A stretch of 20,489 bases of DNA, from positions 1 to 20,489 of the forward strand of contig JALNXD010000051.1 in NCBI GenBank assembly GCA_023230565.1, in the 5' to 3' direction. This DNA is from Syntrophales bacterium. Lineage in GTDB: Bacteria > Desulfobacterota > Syntrophia > Syntrophales > UBA2210. The translations under genes and the position numbers were made by a program. This document shows positions 1 through 8,018 of this stretch, in pieces (the stretch's first letter is position 1; every line of letters begins with the position of its first letter). The notes beneath the pieces were generated by a model. The model did no database searches, was not told the origin of the DNA, and worked only from the letters and a program-made list of their open reading frames with translations.

Positions 1-106
1 TGTATTTCCCTTCCGCGTGCTGCTTGGCAATCTTCTTCTCGCCGCCCATCTGTAACGCTTTCTCCTTGCGGCGCTTCAATTCTTCCATCTGTTCCTCAAA
101 AGGCAT
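1..106 (-). CDS. Acyl-CoA carboxylase carboxyltransferase subunit, N-terminal fragment
   Basis: Only the first 35 codons lie in the window; the gene continues past the left edge. The ATG at 106-104 is preceded by a strong AAGGAG ribosome binding site. The peptide begins MPFEEQMEELKRRKEKAL, then has a Gly-Gly-Glu-Lys-Lys segment and KQHAEGK. This matches the start of the beta/carboxyltransferase subunits of biotin-dependent propionyl-, methylmalonyl- or acetyl-CoA carboxylases, which usually continue into a K-L-T-A-R-E-R-I motif just beyond what is visible. The substrate cannot be told from this fragment. It lies on the same strand as the downstream-numbered acyl-CoA genes but is separated from them by a terminator, so it probably begins its own transcript. 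Confidence 0.75.
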   Translation of the reverse strand, partial: MPFEEQMEELKRRKEKALQMGGEKKIAKQHAEGKY

Positions 107-155
107 GATACCGTTTCTCCTTCTTACCTAATCTTTTTTATAAAGTGGCAATCAT

Positions 156-184
156 AAAAAAAGCCACGCCCTTCCAAGGCGTGT
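156..184 (-). terminator. Rho-independent terminator on the minus strand
   Basis: On the minus strand CACGCC (183-178) pairs with GGCGTG (170-165) across a 7-base loop, followed by G-C and a run of T residues (162-156). It lies after the acyl-CoA dehydrogenase and about 50 bases before the carboxyltransferase start codon. It probably ends the acyl-CoA dehydrogenase transcript, or attenuates read-through into the carboxyltransferase gene. Confidence 0.7.
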
Positions 185-364
185 ACTTTCATGATATGCT
201 TCCAGAATCATTTAAATATATGAAATGATCAGAAAATCGCCCATTGATGCTTGAATGTAAAAAATACAAAGTTTGTGACTAACACCATCTCATGGAATCG
301 TCAAGGCTTTTGTACCACTGCTCATGAAATGTACTACGCGATGACTAACGGAGAATATAAGCGG

Positions 365-514
365 GTTACCCTAATCGCGGCTGTGATAATTCCGGTCCCT
401 GTTATACGATACCGCCGGCCAGAGGCGGGTACCATAGATTCCCTCCGGCAGCCGGAGGGAATCTACGCGTGCACTTTTATACGCTGCAGTTCCCGTTTGA
501 GAGGCTAGGGTAAC
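365..514. repeat. Nested inverted-repeat segment with a perfect 15-bp palindrome
   Basis: The gap 185-544 has no convincing gene. It contains a perfect inverted repeat with 15-bp arms, TAGATTCCCTCCGGC at 435-449 and its complement at 451-465, separated by one base. A weaker hairpin lies at 410-431. The outer pair GTTACCCTA (365-373) and TAGGGTAAC (506-514) encloses both. No T-tract follows the palindrome, so it is not a standard terminator. It could be a structured RNA, a REP-like or MITE-like element, or a protein-binding site; I cannot decide which. Confidence 0.6.
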
Positions 515-544
515 GCCAAAGATAGTATCTTTCGGGTTTTCGGC

Positions 545-2080
545 TTAAAAAACATCGTCTGGAAACACCCACGACGGAATATGCTTGTAATATTCCGGCG
601 GATTCGCTTCCTTTATCCCCTCCAGGGTCGCTCTGACCAGTTCAACCTGACCCCTTGAGTTCCTCCAGGTCTGGCACAACTTCTTTTCTTCCAGTGCCTG
701 TATGTAGTTCATCAGGTCCTCGTCGCTGCACTGCAAATATATTTTCATATCCTCAATAGTCATGGAAAGCCCCGGATTAATACGGTATTCTTCTGCAAGA
801 ACTTTTAACACATCCCTTTCGTTCGCCGGTGCTTTCGGTGCAGGCGGCGTACCGACAGGAAGGGGACAGCCAAGTTCCTCATCAAATGCACGTACATGAG
901 GTTTCAAATCCTCCGCCAGAACCCTCGAACCCATCCGGTAGATGAGAAGTCTCAGCACTTCACTGGTTCCGGCTGCAATCTGATTCAGTTTCGCATCACG
1001 CATGTACCGCTCCACCGGATATATTTTCATCAGACCGTTACCGCCCATGCACTGAATGCCGTCCAACGCCACTTCCAGCGCAACCTCCGAAGCATACAGC
1101 TTGGCAAGTGCGGCTTCGATAGGAACTTCCCTGTTCAGGTCGGCACAATAGGCGCAATAATATACCAGCAAGCGGCAAAGCTGATATTTGGCATACATAT
1201 CGGCCAGTTTGGAATGATTTGTTGCAATTGTCCCGGTGGGCCTTCCCGACTGCACTCTTCTCTCCAGATGCTGTTTTGTATACCGTATGCTTTCCCGCAT
1301 CAGACCGAGAGGGCTTGCCCCTCCAAGAGCGCGTTCGATATTCAGGCCGCTCATCATAACCTTCCATCCCTCGCCTTCTTTTCCTATCACATTTTCAATC
1401 GGAACTTTCACATCATCGAATCGCAAATAACAGTTGTACATGCCTTCGCTGCCGGCCCAGTCATTCACCCGCTCGACAGAAAAGCCGGGCATGCCTTTCT
1501 CCAGAATCATTCCGGTCAAGTGCCTGTATTTTTTACGGTCATCCTGATCCTCGCTTGTTTTTACGTAGGTCATATAAAGATCCGCGGCAGCGGCATTCGT
1601 CTGAAACCGTTTGATCCCGTTCACTATATAATAGTTTCCTTCACGCCTGCCGGTGGTTTCGATCGCGGCAATGTCGGATCCGACATACGGTTCTGTCATC
1701 GTAATGCATCCAAGCAACTCTCCGGTGGCAAGCTTCGGCAGCCATCGTTGTTTCTGCTCTTCGGTTCCGTCATGCAAAATCTGATGCGTCGCCCCGATCA
1801 AAGCCGTAGAAAGTGCTGCTGAAATCGCACCTGCCCGGCTTGCTTCCTCTGTGACAATACATGCACCTGTTACTCCCCATTCCTCCTGCTTCCCGCCATA
1901 TTTCGACGGGATCGTCGCTCCGAGCCACCCTTTTTTTGCAATTGCCTTTACCCCCTCCCAGGGATACTCTTTTTTAATGACTGCTTTTTCACCAATCGGA
2001 ATAAGCACTTCATCGGTAAACTTTTGAGCATCCTTGGCCAGTTCTCTTTGCACGTCTGTCCACCACGGATAATCCTGCAT
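545..2080 (-). CDS. Acyl-CoA dehydrogenase with a C-terminal extension
   Basis: FAD-dependent acyl-CoA dehydrogenase of 511 aa that should introduce an alpha,beta double bond into an acyl-CoA and pass electrons to ETF. The ATG has a strong AAGGAGG site. The usual order is visible: N-terminal helical domain (1-120), middle beta domain with the flavin-contacting MTEPYVGSD stretch near 128-136, and a C-terminal helical domain with QCMGGNGL near 343-350. The common YEGT catalytic Glu is replaced by Ala (IAAGTSE, Ala370). A Glu at 249 in NIERALGG sits where isovaleryl-CoA dehydrogenase carries its catalytic base, so the enzyme is probably active with a relocated base. Residues about 400-511 exceed the family's usual length of about 380-400 and look like a helical winged-helix-type domain after a Pro/Ala-rich linker. 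The substrate is unknown; a branched or cyclic acyl-CoA is plausible. Confidence 0.9.
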   Translation of the reverse strand: MQDYPWWTDVQRELAKDAQKFTDEVLIPIGEKAVIKKEYPWEGVKAIAKKGWLGATIPSKYGGKQEEWGVTGACIVTEEASRAGAISAALSTALIGATHQILHDGTEEQKQRWLPKLATGELLGCITMTEPYVGSDIAAIETTGRREGNYYIVNGIKRFQTNAAAADLYMTYVKTSEDQDDRKKYRHLTGMILEKGMPGFSVERVNDWAGSEGMYNCYLRFDDVKVPIENVIGKEGEGWKVMMSGLNIERALGGASPLGLMRESIRYTKQHLERRVQSGRPTGTIATNHSKLADMYAKYQLCRLLVYYCAYCADLNREVPIEAALAKLYASEVALEVALDGIQCMGGNGLMKIYPVERYMRDAKLNQIAAGTSEVLRLLIYRMGSRVLAEDLKPHVRAFDEELGCPLPVGTPPAPKAPANERDVLKVLAEEYRINPGLSMTIEDMKIYLQCSDEDLMNYIQALEEKKLCQTWRNSRGQVELVRATLEGIKEANPPEYYKHIPSWVFPDDVF

Positions 2081-2237
2081 TTGTAATTCCTCCTTTTAAA
2101 TAGTTTTATGAAGCAAGGCGTTTAAAAATATCATTGCCGCCGGAATCCGAAAAATAACTGTTTGCGCACGAGGGATTCGCTTTATGTGCGAACATAAAAC
2201 AAATTTGTTTCATGTAATGCACACAGAGCCTGTTTCA

Positions 2238-4160
2238 CTATATCCCCAGCCCGGCCAGATATCCCTCTTGAATGGCATCCAGAGCTTTTCTGATAGTGAC
2301 AGCATCACCTATTGCGATTATCTGAGACACTTTTTTTTGAAGTTTTGAGTGCAAATCGTTCAGAGGTCTCAATCCCGCTGCCAGAACCACAGTATCGAAC
2401 GGCCCTATTTTTTCTTCCCGGCCCATTCTCTTTATCATGAGTCCGTCATCTGACAATTCCGTCACAGTTGAATTCACATATATTTGAATTCCATGCTCGG
2501 CCAGATCTTGCAAAAGAAAGCGCCGCACAAAAGGATTTGCGTCTGTGGCGAGCTTTGGAAGCATCTCGATGATGGTAACATTCTTTCCGTGATTTGCAAG
2601 ATGACTTGCGGTTTCGGCTCCTACCGCTCCCCCGCCGATTATCGCGACTCTTTCGCCAACTTCCTTTTTCCCTTCAAGCACCTCACCGGCAAAGAGCACA
2701 TTCTCTTTTTTTATACCTTTCAATTGCGGATAACCGGGCGTACTCCCTGTCGCAATTATGACTGCATCAGGCTTTTGCTCTGCCGCAATTTCTTCGGTAA
2801 GCTCGACTCCCATATGGATAGTGACTTTCTCGTCGGCCAATTGTTTTATCTGCCAGGCGAGAAATTCGGCAATTTCGCCCTTAAAAGGCGGAATGGACGC
2901 TATGTAAAATTGACCTCCAAGTCTGTCCCCTTTTTCGAAAAGGTGAACTTCATGCCCCTTTTTCGCCGCAACGATTGCGGCCTCCATTCCACCCGGACCG
3001 CCCCCGGCAACGAGTACTTTCTTCTTGATATCCGCCGGATAAATTTTCATTTCATTTTCTTTGCCAACAGTCGGATTGACCAGACAGGTTGCCGGCCGAT
3101 ACTGAGAGATCATTTCAATGCACCCTTGCATGCAGCCTATGCAAGGATTGATATCGGAAAACTTTCCGGCGGCAGCCTTATTGGGCAGCTCGGGATCTGC
3201 CAGGTAAGCCCTGCCCATCGCCACCAGATCCGCCTTCTTGCCGGCAATAACCTCTTCAGCCAGAAACGGATCAGTGATTCTTCCTACAGTGATAACAGGA
3301 ATATCCACGATTTTCTTGACCTCTTCCGCATACCTCGTAATCCATCCGTGAGGTATCGCTGCCGGCGGAATTATTGCATGCACTGATCCATTCACGCCCG
3401 CCGAAATATGCAAGGCATTCACCCCTGCTGCTTCCAGGACAACTGAAATGGCTTTCGTATCTTCTATATTTCTTCCTCCCGGGACCAATTCATCTCCCGA
3501 CATCCTGAAAATAAGCGGAAAATCGTCGCCGGCTTTTTTCTTGATGTCAGCAATAATTTCCAGGGGAAAACGCAATCTGTTCATCAGGCTTCCGCCGTAG
3601 GCGTCATTTCTTTTGTTTGAGTATAGCGACATAAATTGCGCGATCAGATATCCATGGGCGCCATGAATTTCAATGCCGTCGAACATAGCTTCCCTGGCCC
3701 TTCGAGCGCAATTTCCGAAATTGGTCACGATATCATTTATCTCTTCATGGGTAAGCTCGTGCGGTATTTCCTGAAGGATGGGACAAGGTATGGCAGAAGG
3801 CGCGACCGGCTGGCATCCTGTTACGGCTTTTCTGGTTTGCCTGCCTGCATGATATATTTGTGCGAAGACTTTGCCCCCGCTATCATGAATCCTTCGGGTA
3901 AATTTGCTGTGACTTTCGATCTGACCGTCATGCCATAGTCCCGGCAGGCAAGGAAACGCCCTTCCCTCAGGTTCGACCGCATAATCCTCGGTAATTATCA
4001 GTCCCCAACCGCCCCGTGCCTTGGCTTCATGATACGCGGTAAATCTTTCCGTCGCCATTCCCTCGTCATTGCAATATATCGTGACCATTGGCGATACCAC
4101 CAGCCTGTTTGAAAGTTCCACCGTGCCGATCCGGATAGGCGAAAATATTTTTTTTAACAT
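2238..4160 (-). CDS. NADH:flavin oxidoreductase, 2,4-dienoyl-CoA reductase / enoate reductase family
   Basis: A 640-aa multi-cofactor reductase. Residues 1-330 form the Old-Yellow-Enzyme FMN barrel, with the substrate-binding HGAHGY at 166-171 and RMSGDE near 219-224. Next is a [4Fe-4S] motif C340-x2-C343-x3-C347-x11-C359. The C-terminal half has two dinucleotide-binding folds, GGGPGG near 387-391 and GGGAVG near 509-514, as in FadH, BaiCD/BaiH and clostridial enoate reductases. It should reduce an activated C=C bond using NAD(P)H via FAD, the iron-sulfur cluster and FMN. I chose ATG at 4160, which has GAGGAG seven bases upstream; a TTG at 4190 would add ten residues but has no such site. It lies in the same direction as the acyl-CoA dehydrogenase, 157 bases upstream of it. 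A role in dienoyl-CoA or alicyclic acyl-CoA reduction is inferred from this context. Confidence 0.88.
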   Translation of the reverse strand: MLKKIFSPIRIGTVELSNRLVVSPMVTIYCNDEGMATERFTAYHEAKARGGWGLIITEDYAVEPEGRAFPCLPGLWHDGQIESHSKFTRRIHDSGGKVFAQIYHAGRQTRKAVTGCQPVAPSAIPCPILQEIPHELTHEEINDIVTNFGNCARRAREAMFDGIEIHGAHGYLIAQFMSLYSNKRNDAYGGSLMNRLRFPLEIIADIKKKAGDDFPLIFRMSGDELVPGGRNIEDTKAISVVLEAAGVNALHISAGVNGSVHAIIPPAAIPHGWITRYAEEVKKIVDIPVITVGRITDPFLAEEVIAGKKADLVAMGRAYLADPELPNKAAAGKFSDINPCIGCMQGCIEMISQYRPATCLVNPTVGKENEMKIYPADIKKKVLVAGGGPGGMEAAIVAAKKGHEVHLFEKGDRLGGQFYIASIPPFKGEIAEFLAWQIKQLADEKVTIHMGVELTEEIAAEQKPDAVIIATGSTPGYPQLKGIKKENVLFAGEVLEGKKEVGERVAIIGGGAVGAETASHLANHGKNVTIIEMLPKLATDANPFVRRFLLQDLAEHGIQIYVNSTVTELSDDGLMIKRMGREEKIGPFDTVVLAAGLRPLNDLHSKLQKKVSQIIAIGDAVTIRKALDAIQEGYLAGLGI

Positions 4161-4245
4161 TCCGTATCTCCTCTTTACAACGGCTGACAAAGCATGATTA
4201 CCATTTGAAGAACAAAAACTGGTTTCCGGGAACCCGATTATTCTT

Positions 4246-5010
4246 TTAAGGGATTCCTATCATTTCCGTTTTTGTTTTCAGTATCCGCGTTTTTTTCAGG
4301 TCAAGAAATTCCTCCATGCCATCATCTTTGATTGCTTCCCTGTACTTTATCCAGTCCGTCTCATTATTGAAGTACAATTCCGCCAGGCCGGCATACGGTT
4401 CATCCTGAGGGTGTATACTATGGCTTACCATATACCGGAATCCGCCAACTTCCTCCATCACCGATTTTACATTGGGTATGTGCACGTTCAGCCAATGAGA
4501 ATAAAATGTATCGAAGTCCACACCTTCTTTTGCCTTCACGAGAAAATTCACCTTGTAAATACCGGAGCGCATGCAGGGGAAAGGCGCATTTAACGTCAGT
4601 GGCTCTACTTTGATGTATTCCGAACCGTCTATCACACAAAATTCTCTCGTAGCCCAGGGCATATGAGGCTCGACCTTTTGCTGGAATGAATCCTTCGGAG
4701 GTATCCCTAACGGAACTTCAGGTTTCGGCAATGGACTGTCGAACCACAAATGCGCCATACCGTCCCAGGGATATTCGCCTTTTCTTGTTGCGTCAAAGAG
4801 GCTCACGATATAACGGCGGGCAAAAAGATTTCCCTTTGCTTCCTGATTGCGGTTGATTTCAATCACCTTAGGCATGTGATGGGCATACCAGTAGGCGACA
4901 AGCTCTTCTCTTGATGTTGCAGGTTTGCGCTTTATGAGAAAGATCATTTTGGCTTCGGGGGTGAGCTCCGGATTTGCCGGCGCAGTCGAAGTGGCGATTC
5001 GTTTATTCAT
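4246..5010 (-). CDS. Double EthD-domain protein
   Basis: A 254-aa protein made of two dimeric alpha-beta-barrel units of the EthD type. The first half has the signature YWYAHHMPKV (near 40-49) and the second half SHWLNVHIPNV (near 176-186), both fitting the family's W-x3-H-x-P pattern. The ATG has GGAGGG just upstream. EthD-type barrels occur in degradation clusters, and some relatives have enzymatic roles, but I cannot assign a reaction here. The gene is 85 bases upstream of the enoate-reductase-like gene in the same direction and probably belongs to the same transcript. No signal peptide or membrane segment is visible, so it should be cytoplasmic. Confidence 0.75.
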   Translation of the reverse strand: MNKRIATSTAPANPELTPEAKMIFLIKRKPATSREELVAYWYAHHMPKVIEINRNQEAKGNLFARRYIVSLFDATRKGEYPWDGMAHLWFDSPLPKPEVPLGIPPKDSFQQKVEPHMPWATREFCVIDGSEYIKVEPLTLNAPFPCMRSGIYKVNFLVKAKEGVDFDTFYSHWLNVHIPNVKSVMEEVGGFRYMVSHSIHPQDEPYAGLAELYFNNETDWIKYREAIKDDGMEEFLDLKKTRILKTKTEMIGIP

Positions 5011-5130
5011 ATTCCCTCCATGACATGTGCTGAATATCGGTTTTTCTCATAGTAGACAGCTATTCTTCATGGATCAAGCAAAAAAGTTCATGTGTTATCG
5101 CGTTTTATATTTTTCCTTTCTTGTTCACAA

Positions 5131-5200
5131 CCACGTGGGGATATGATAGGGTATTCAAAAATGCAGGTGGAGGTAAAAACCTCTGATGATCGAATACCCT
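5131..5200 (+). promoter_or_regulatory. Putative promoter region and two-tier hairpin leader
   Basis: The divergent gap holds the palindrome CCACGTGG (5131-5138), a -10-like TATGAT (5142-5147), then a two-level hairpin. The outer arms are AGGGTATTC (5148-5156) and GAATACCCT (5192-5200); the inner stem is GAGGT (5170-5174) and ACCTC (5179-5183) around an AAAA loop. No T-tract follows, so it is not a plain terminator. It may be a structured leader of the DUF4125-ppsR transcript, or the outer arms may be an operator. No -35 box fits clearly. Confidence 0.4.
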
Positions 5201-5255
5201 GTGTAAAGCCTCTCAAAAGCAGCGAACTGCCGTTTTCCCGCTATGGAGGAAGGGC

Positions 5256-5882
5256 ATGAATGATAGAGAAACCCTGATCGACAGAATAATCGAATCAGAG
5301 CAAAAGATGTTTCAGGCGGTTCCAAATATGGGAGGAAGGGCCGCCTGCCAGGATGATGTGGAAACTTTCAGGATAATGAGATCCAGCCAAATGGCAAGCT
5401 GGCCGGAGGCAATGCTGGAGAGTTATCGTAATGATCTCAAAAATGCTGAAATTGCGGAAAGAAATATGTTCACGGAAAAATATGCCCGAATGATGCGTTC
5501 CACCTCGCCGCTGGAATATTCCCGGATTGAACATCTGCTGCCCCATATCGAGCCCGGCGCAGTTGAGCTGATAGACAGGATTATAGAGAGTATCTTGATT
5601 TGGGAGCAGGAGCTGCGTAAAATCTATCCCCGGTTAATGAGAAGAGGCAGACCCCTCTACAGTACCGAAGATGCCGCCGAAATCACTTCACAGGAAACCT
5701 ATCTTAAAGGAGAGCTGGCCACATATTCATTGAAAACCCTGAAGTTATATATGAAACATATTCAAAAGCAAATTTCGGAGCATATTAACGGATCAGAGAT
5801 AACTCTTTTACACATGATGAAGCACTACGGGGTTACCTCACTTGAAGCGGCTGAAGAAGCTTTAAATTCTTATACGGATTAA
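5256..5882 (+). CDS. DUF4125 family protein
   Basis: A 208-aa, mostly helical, soluble protein that I recognise as DUF4125 from its N-terminal pattern: a hydrophobic/acidic helix, KMFQAVPNMGGRAACQDD (near 17-34), FRIMRSSQMASWPEAML (near 38-54), then EKYARMM and a later YLKGELATYS segment. These blocks are typical of the family in anaerobes. The ATG follows GGAGGAAGGG. The function of the family is not known to me. It is 30 bases upstream of ppsR in the same direction, so the two are probably cotranscribed. The single Cys lies in the conserved RAACQDD block. No metal-binding cluster or signal peptide is visible. Confidence 0.8.
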   Translation: MNDRETLIDRIIESEQKMFQAVPNMGGRAACQDDVETFRIMRSSQMASWPEAMLESYRNDLKNAEIAERNMFTEKYARMMRSTSPLEYSRIEHLLPHIEPGAVELIDRIIESILIWEQELRKIYPRLMRRGRPLYSTEDAAEITSQETYLKGELATYSLKTLKLYMKHIQKQISEHINGSEITLLHMMKHYGVTSLEAAEEALNSYTD

Positions 5883-5912
5883 CACTCGCATCAAAGAAGA
5901 ATGGAGTCCTCA

Positions 5913-6734
5913 GTGACAAAAACAGTATTTTTTATATCTGACGGTACTGGTATCACCGCCGAAACATTGGGACATACCCTCCTCACACAGTTTCCCACTT
6001 TTACTTTTGAAGCCGTAAGATTGCCGTTTACAAATACAAGAGACAAGGTCAAGCAAGCGGTTGAACGGATTAACAGAATTGCCTGCAGTGAGGATTCTGC
6101 GCCTCTTGTATTTTCAACATTAACGGATCCTCTTTTACGGGATCACCTCTCTATATGTCGCGGTGAGGTTATCGATTTTTTCGCTGCTTTTACAAATCCC
6201 ATAGAGCAAATACTGGGTCTTAAATCGGCACCCGTGGCAGGGCGGTCTCACGGCATAGGAAACCTTAATGCCTATTCAAGCAGAATTGACGCCGTACAAT
6301 TTTCTCTTCAACATGATGACGGTTCAGCATCGAGAGACTATTCTCAGGCAGATATAATCCTCACGGGCGTATCCCGGACAGGGAAAACTCCGACCTGCCT
6401 TTACCTGGCGCTGCACTTCGGAATTCAGGCAGCCAATTATCCGCTTACCGATGAGAATTTTGGAACAAAAATACTGCCTGATCCTCTTCAGGCAGAGTGC
6501 TCCAAACTCTTCGGCCTCACCATCGCACCGGAGCGCCTCTATCAAATACGGCAGGAGCGCCGCCCGAACAGTGCTTATGCGACCATGGAACAGATCAGGA
6601 GGGAATTGCGGGCTGCGGAAAGTCTTTTTCGACGAGCGGGAATTCCGTACCTGAATATAACAAATTTTTCCATAGAGGAAATTGCCGCATCGGTAATGCA
6701 GCAAGCATCGCTCATGTCAAAAAATCTTATCTGA
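5913..6734 (+). CDS. ppsR: PEP synthase / pyruvate,phosphate dikinase regulatory protein (kinase-pyrophosphorylase)
   Basis: Bifunctional regulator (DUF299/PpsR family) that inactivates PEP synthase or PPDK by ADP-dependent phosphorylation of a Thr and reactivates it by phosphorolysis, controlling flux from pyruvate to PEP. The diagnostic N-terminus TVFFISDGTGITAETLG and the P-loop GVSRTGKT (residues about 152-159) are intact, and the length of about 273 aa fits the family. I prefer GTG at 5913, which has GGAG six bases upstream and gives the usual short start before FFISDGTG. An ATG at 5901 would add four residues but has only a weak site. Its target enzyme is not in the window. In an anaerobe growing on acyl-CoA or acetate, this control point matters for gluconeogenesis. 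Confidence 0.92.
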   Translation: MTKTVFFISDGTGITAETLGHTLLTQFPTFTFEAVRLPFTNTRDKVKQAVERINRIACSEDSAPLVFSTLTDPLLRDHLSICRGEVIDFFAAFTNPIEQILGLKSAPVAGRSHGIGNLNAYSSRIDAVQFSLQHDDGSASRDYSQADIILTGVSRTGKTPTCLYLALHFGIQAANYPLTDENFGTKILPDPLQAECSKLFGLTIAPERLYQIRQERRPNSAYATMEQIRRELRAAESLFRRAGIPYLNITNFSIEEIAASVMQQASLMSKNLI

Positions 6735-6768
6735 GGCGTATCCCGCGAATCTCGTTTTACTGCCCGAA

Positions 6769-7122
6769 TCAGATGCCGGGTACACGCATCTCCTCGCTCT
6801 TCCCTGATTCATCGATACTGAAGAGCCACCACCGGAAGTTCCTCGATTTGCTCCGCGCCTGCCGCTCGAAATAAATCTTCATAACCGTACCTGACGTCGT
6901 CACTATCTCGTACCAGTGCTTCCGCACATAGCGCTCGGAGCTGCCGTGGCGGCATAAACCCGTTTCGCGCCAGGTTCTGAGAACGGCTGCAATCCGAATG
7001 ATATCATCTTTCCATACAAACTCTCCCGGCAGTCCCGGCTCGCCGGCCGCCATCCGCGCTGTATCGCAGGTGGCAGTCACCGGACGTATGGCTTCACTGA
7101 CAAATCGCTCGGCCGCTTTCAT
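6769..7122 (-). CDS. DUF6504 family protein
   Basis: A 117-aa soluble protein of unknown function. Recognisable stretches are VSEAIRPVTATCDTARMAAG at the N-terminus, RHGSSERYVRKHWYEI in the middle and MKIYFERQ followed by RWWLFSID near the end. I associate this pattern with DUF6504. The start codon overlaps the stop of the upstream methyltransferase (the start at 7122-7120 overlaps the stop at 7121-7119), indicating translational coupling. It converges with ppsR, with only 34 bases between the stop codons and no clear terminator between them. A nucleic-acid role is sometimes suggested for similar small proteins, but nothing here shows it. Confidence 0.65.
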   Translation of the reverse strand: MKAAERFVSEAIRPVTATCDTARMAAGEPGLPGEFVWKDDIIRIAAVLRTWRETGLCRHGSSERYVRKHWYEIVTTSGTVMKIYFERQARSKSRNFRWWLFSIDESGKSEEMRVPGI

Positions 7123-7983
7123 CTGTGACTCATTTCTGCCGGAAGGTCTTTACCGGCAATAACCGCAAATTCACCAGATCTGTGATCATAGGGCGTGCCT
7201 GCTACATCGGAATATAATCCTTTGATGGAAAAGTGTGCCTCTTCAAATTCCCTCTCCAGATCTTCAGGCGCAAAGCACTGAAACCAGTTGTACACCTGTC
7301 TTGTGCGTCCAGGCTCGACAATGGTGTACTTGTCCAATATTACTTTTTCTTTTTCATATTTGAAAGTGTTGAGAAAACCGTAATAGTTATCAGGCGACCA
7401 GAAGCCGTTGAGCTGGTTCAGTTCATATGATGCGGCCTCTTCCCTTTGTTCGAAAGCCGCACGCGAATATGCATCGAGAAGAACCGATCCGCCATGTTTT
7501 AATATTGTATGAAATTTATTCAGGAGCCCTTTTCTTTGTGAGGGATTAAGAGCGCAAAAATCGCACATAATCATCAGGACAAGATCAAAGCGGTCTTCCG
7601 GTTCAAAATCCAGGTAATTCTGATTCACATAATTGATATCCAACCGCGTGCGGCAGGCAACTTTTTTTGCATATCCGATGGATCTCGACGAAAAATCGAT
7701 GCCGGTCACGCGGGCGCCGTGTTTCGCAAGGGCTGCCGCATACAGTCCGGGACCGCAGCCGAAATCGGCAATTTTTGAATCGGTTCCTATCTTGAATGTG
7801 GAAACAATCCATTTCACCGACCGGTTTTATAAAGTCCTTTTTTCTGGAAGCAAAATCGGAGGCCTCGTCGAGGTGAAATGCGAGCATGCGCTTCGACGTA
7901 TGTTCATCCGTCCACAGATCTTCTGCGGTGTAATATTGGAACGGGTCCGGCCGTGTATTGATTTCTTCCAGCGCCTTGAACAT
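7119..7983 (-). pseudogene. Class I SAM-dependent methyltransferase, frameshifted
   Basis: The gene starts at ATG 7983 and reads MFKALEEINTRPDPFQYYTAEDL, with LWTDEHTSKRMLAFHL following. After Asp-Phe-Ile near 7830 the frame is lost. The other frame continues from there, in line with N-R-S-V-K-W-I-V, into the SAM-binding motif IADFGCGPGLYAAAL and a complete C-terminal half ending at 7119. Removing one A from the four-A run at 7828-7825 (TTTT on the plus strand) restores a single product of about 287 aa. This is either a real inactivating mutation or a homopolymer sequencing error; the intact remainder favours a recent change or an error. If expressed as two parts, an internal GTG at 7817 would start the catalytic half. 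The substrate is unknown. It lies 35 bases after the flavoprotein gene and overlaps the DUF6504 gene. Confidence 0.75.
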
Positions 7984-8018
7984 TCTCTTTTCCGTTGCAG
8001 CGACTTTCTTTTCACCTG

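Noticed and set aside
251..508. 85-codon plus-strand open frame in the left gap
   Set aside because: Its start is weak, it runs through the nested palindromes, and the peptide has no recognisable pattern; the palindromes explain the sequence better.
365..514. Integron attC-like site
   Set aside because: The outer repeats do not fit the RYYYAAC / GTTRRRY core sites, and no integrase or cassette array is present.
896..1822. 308-codon plus-strand frame opposite the acyl-CoA dehydrogenase
   Set aside because: It lies entirely inside a well-supported gene on the other strand, and the peptide is low in recognisable motifs.
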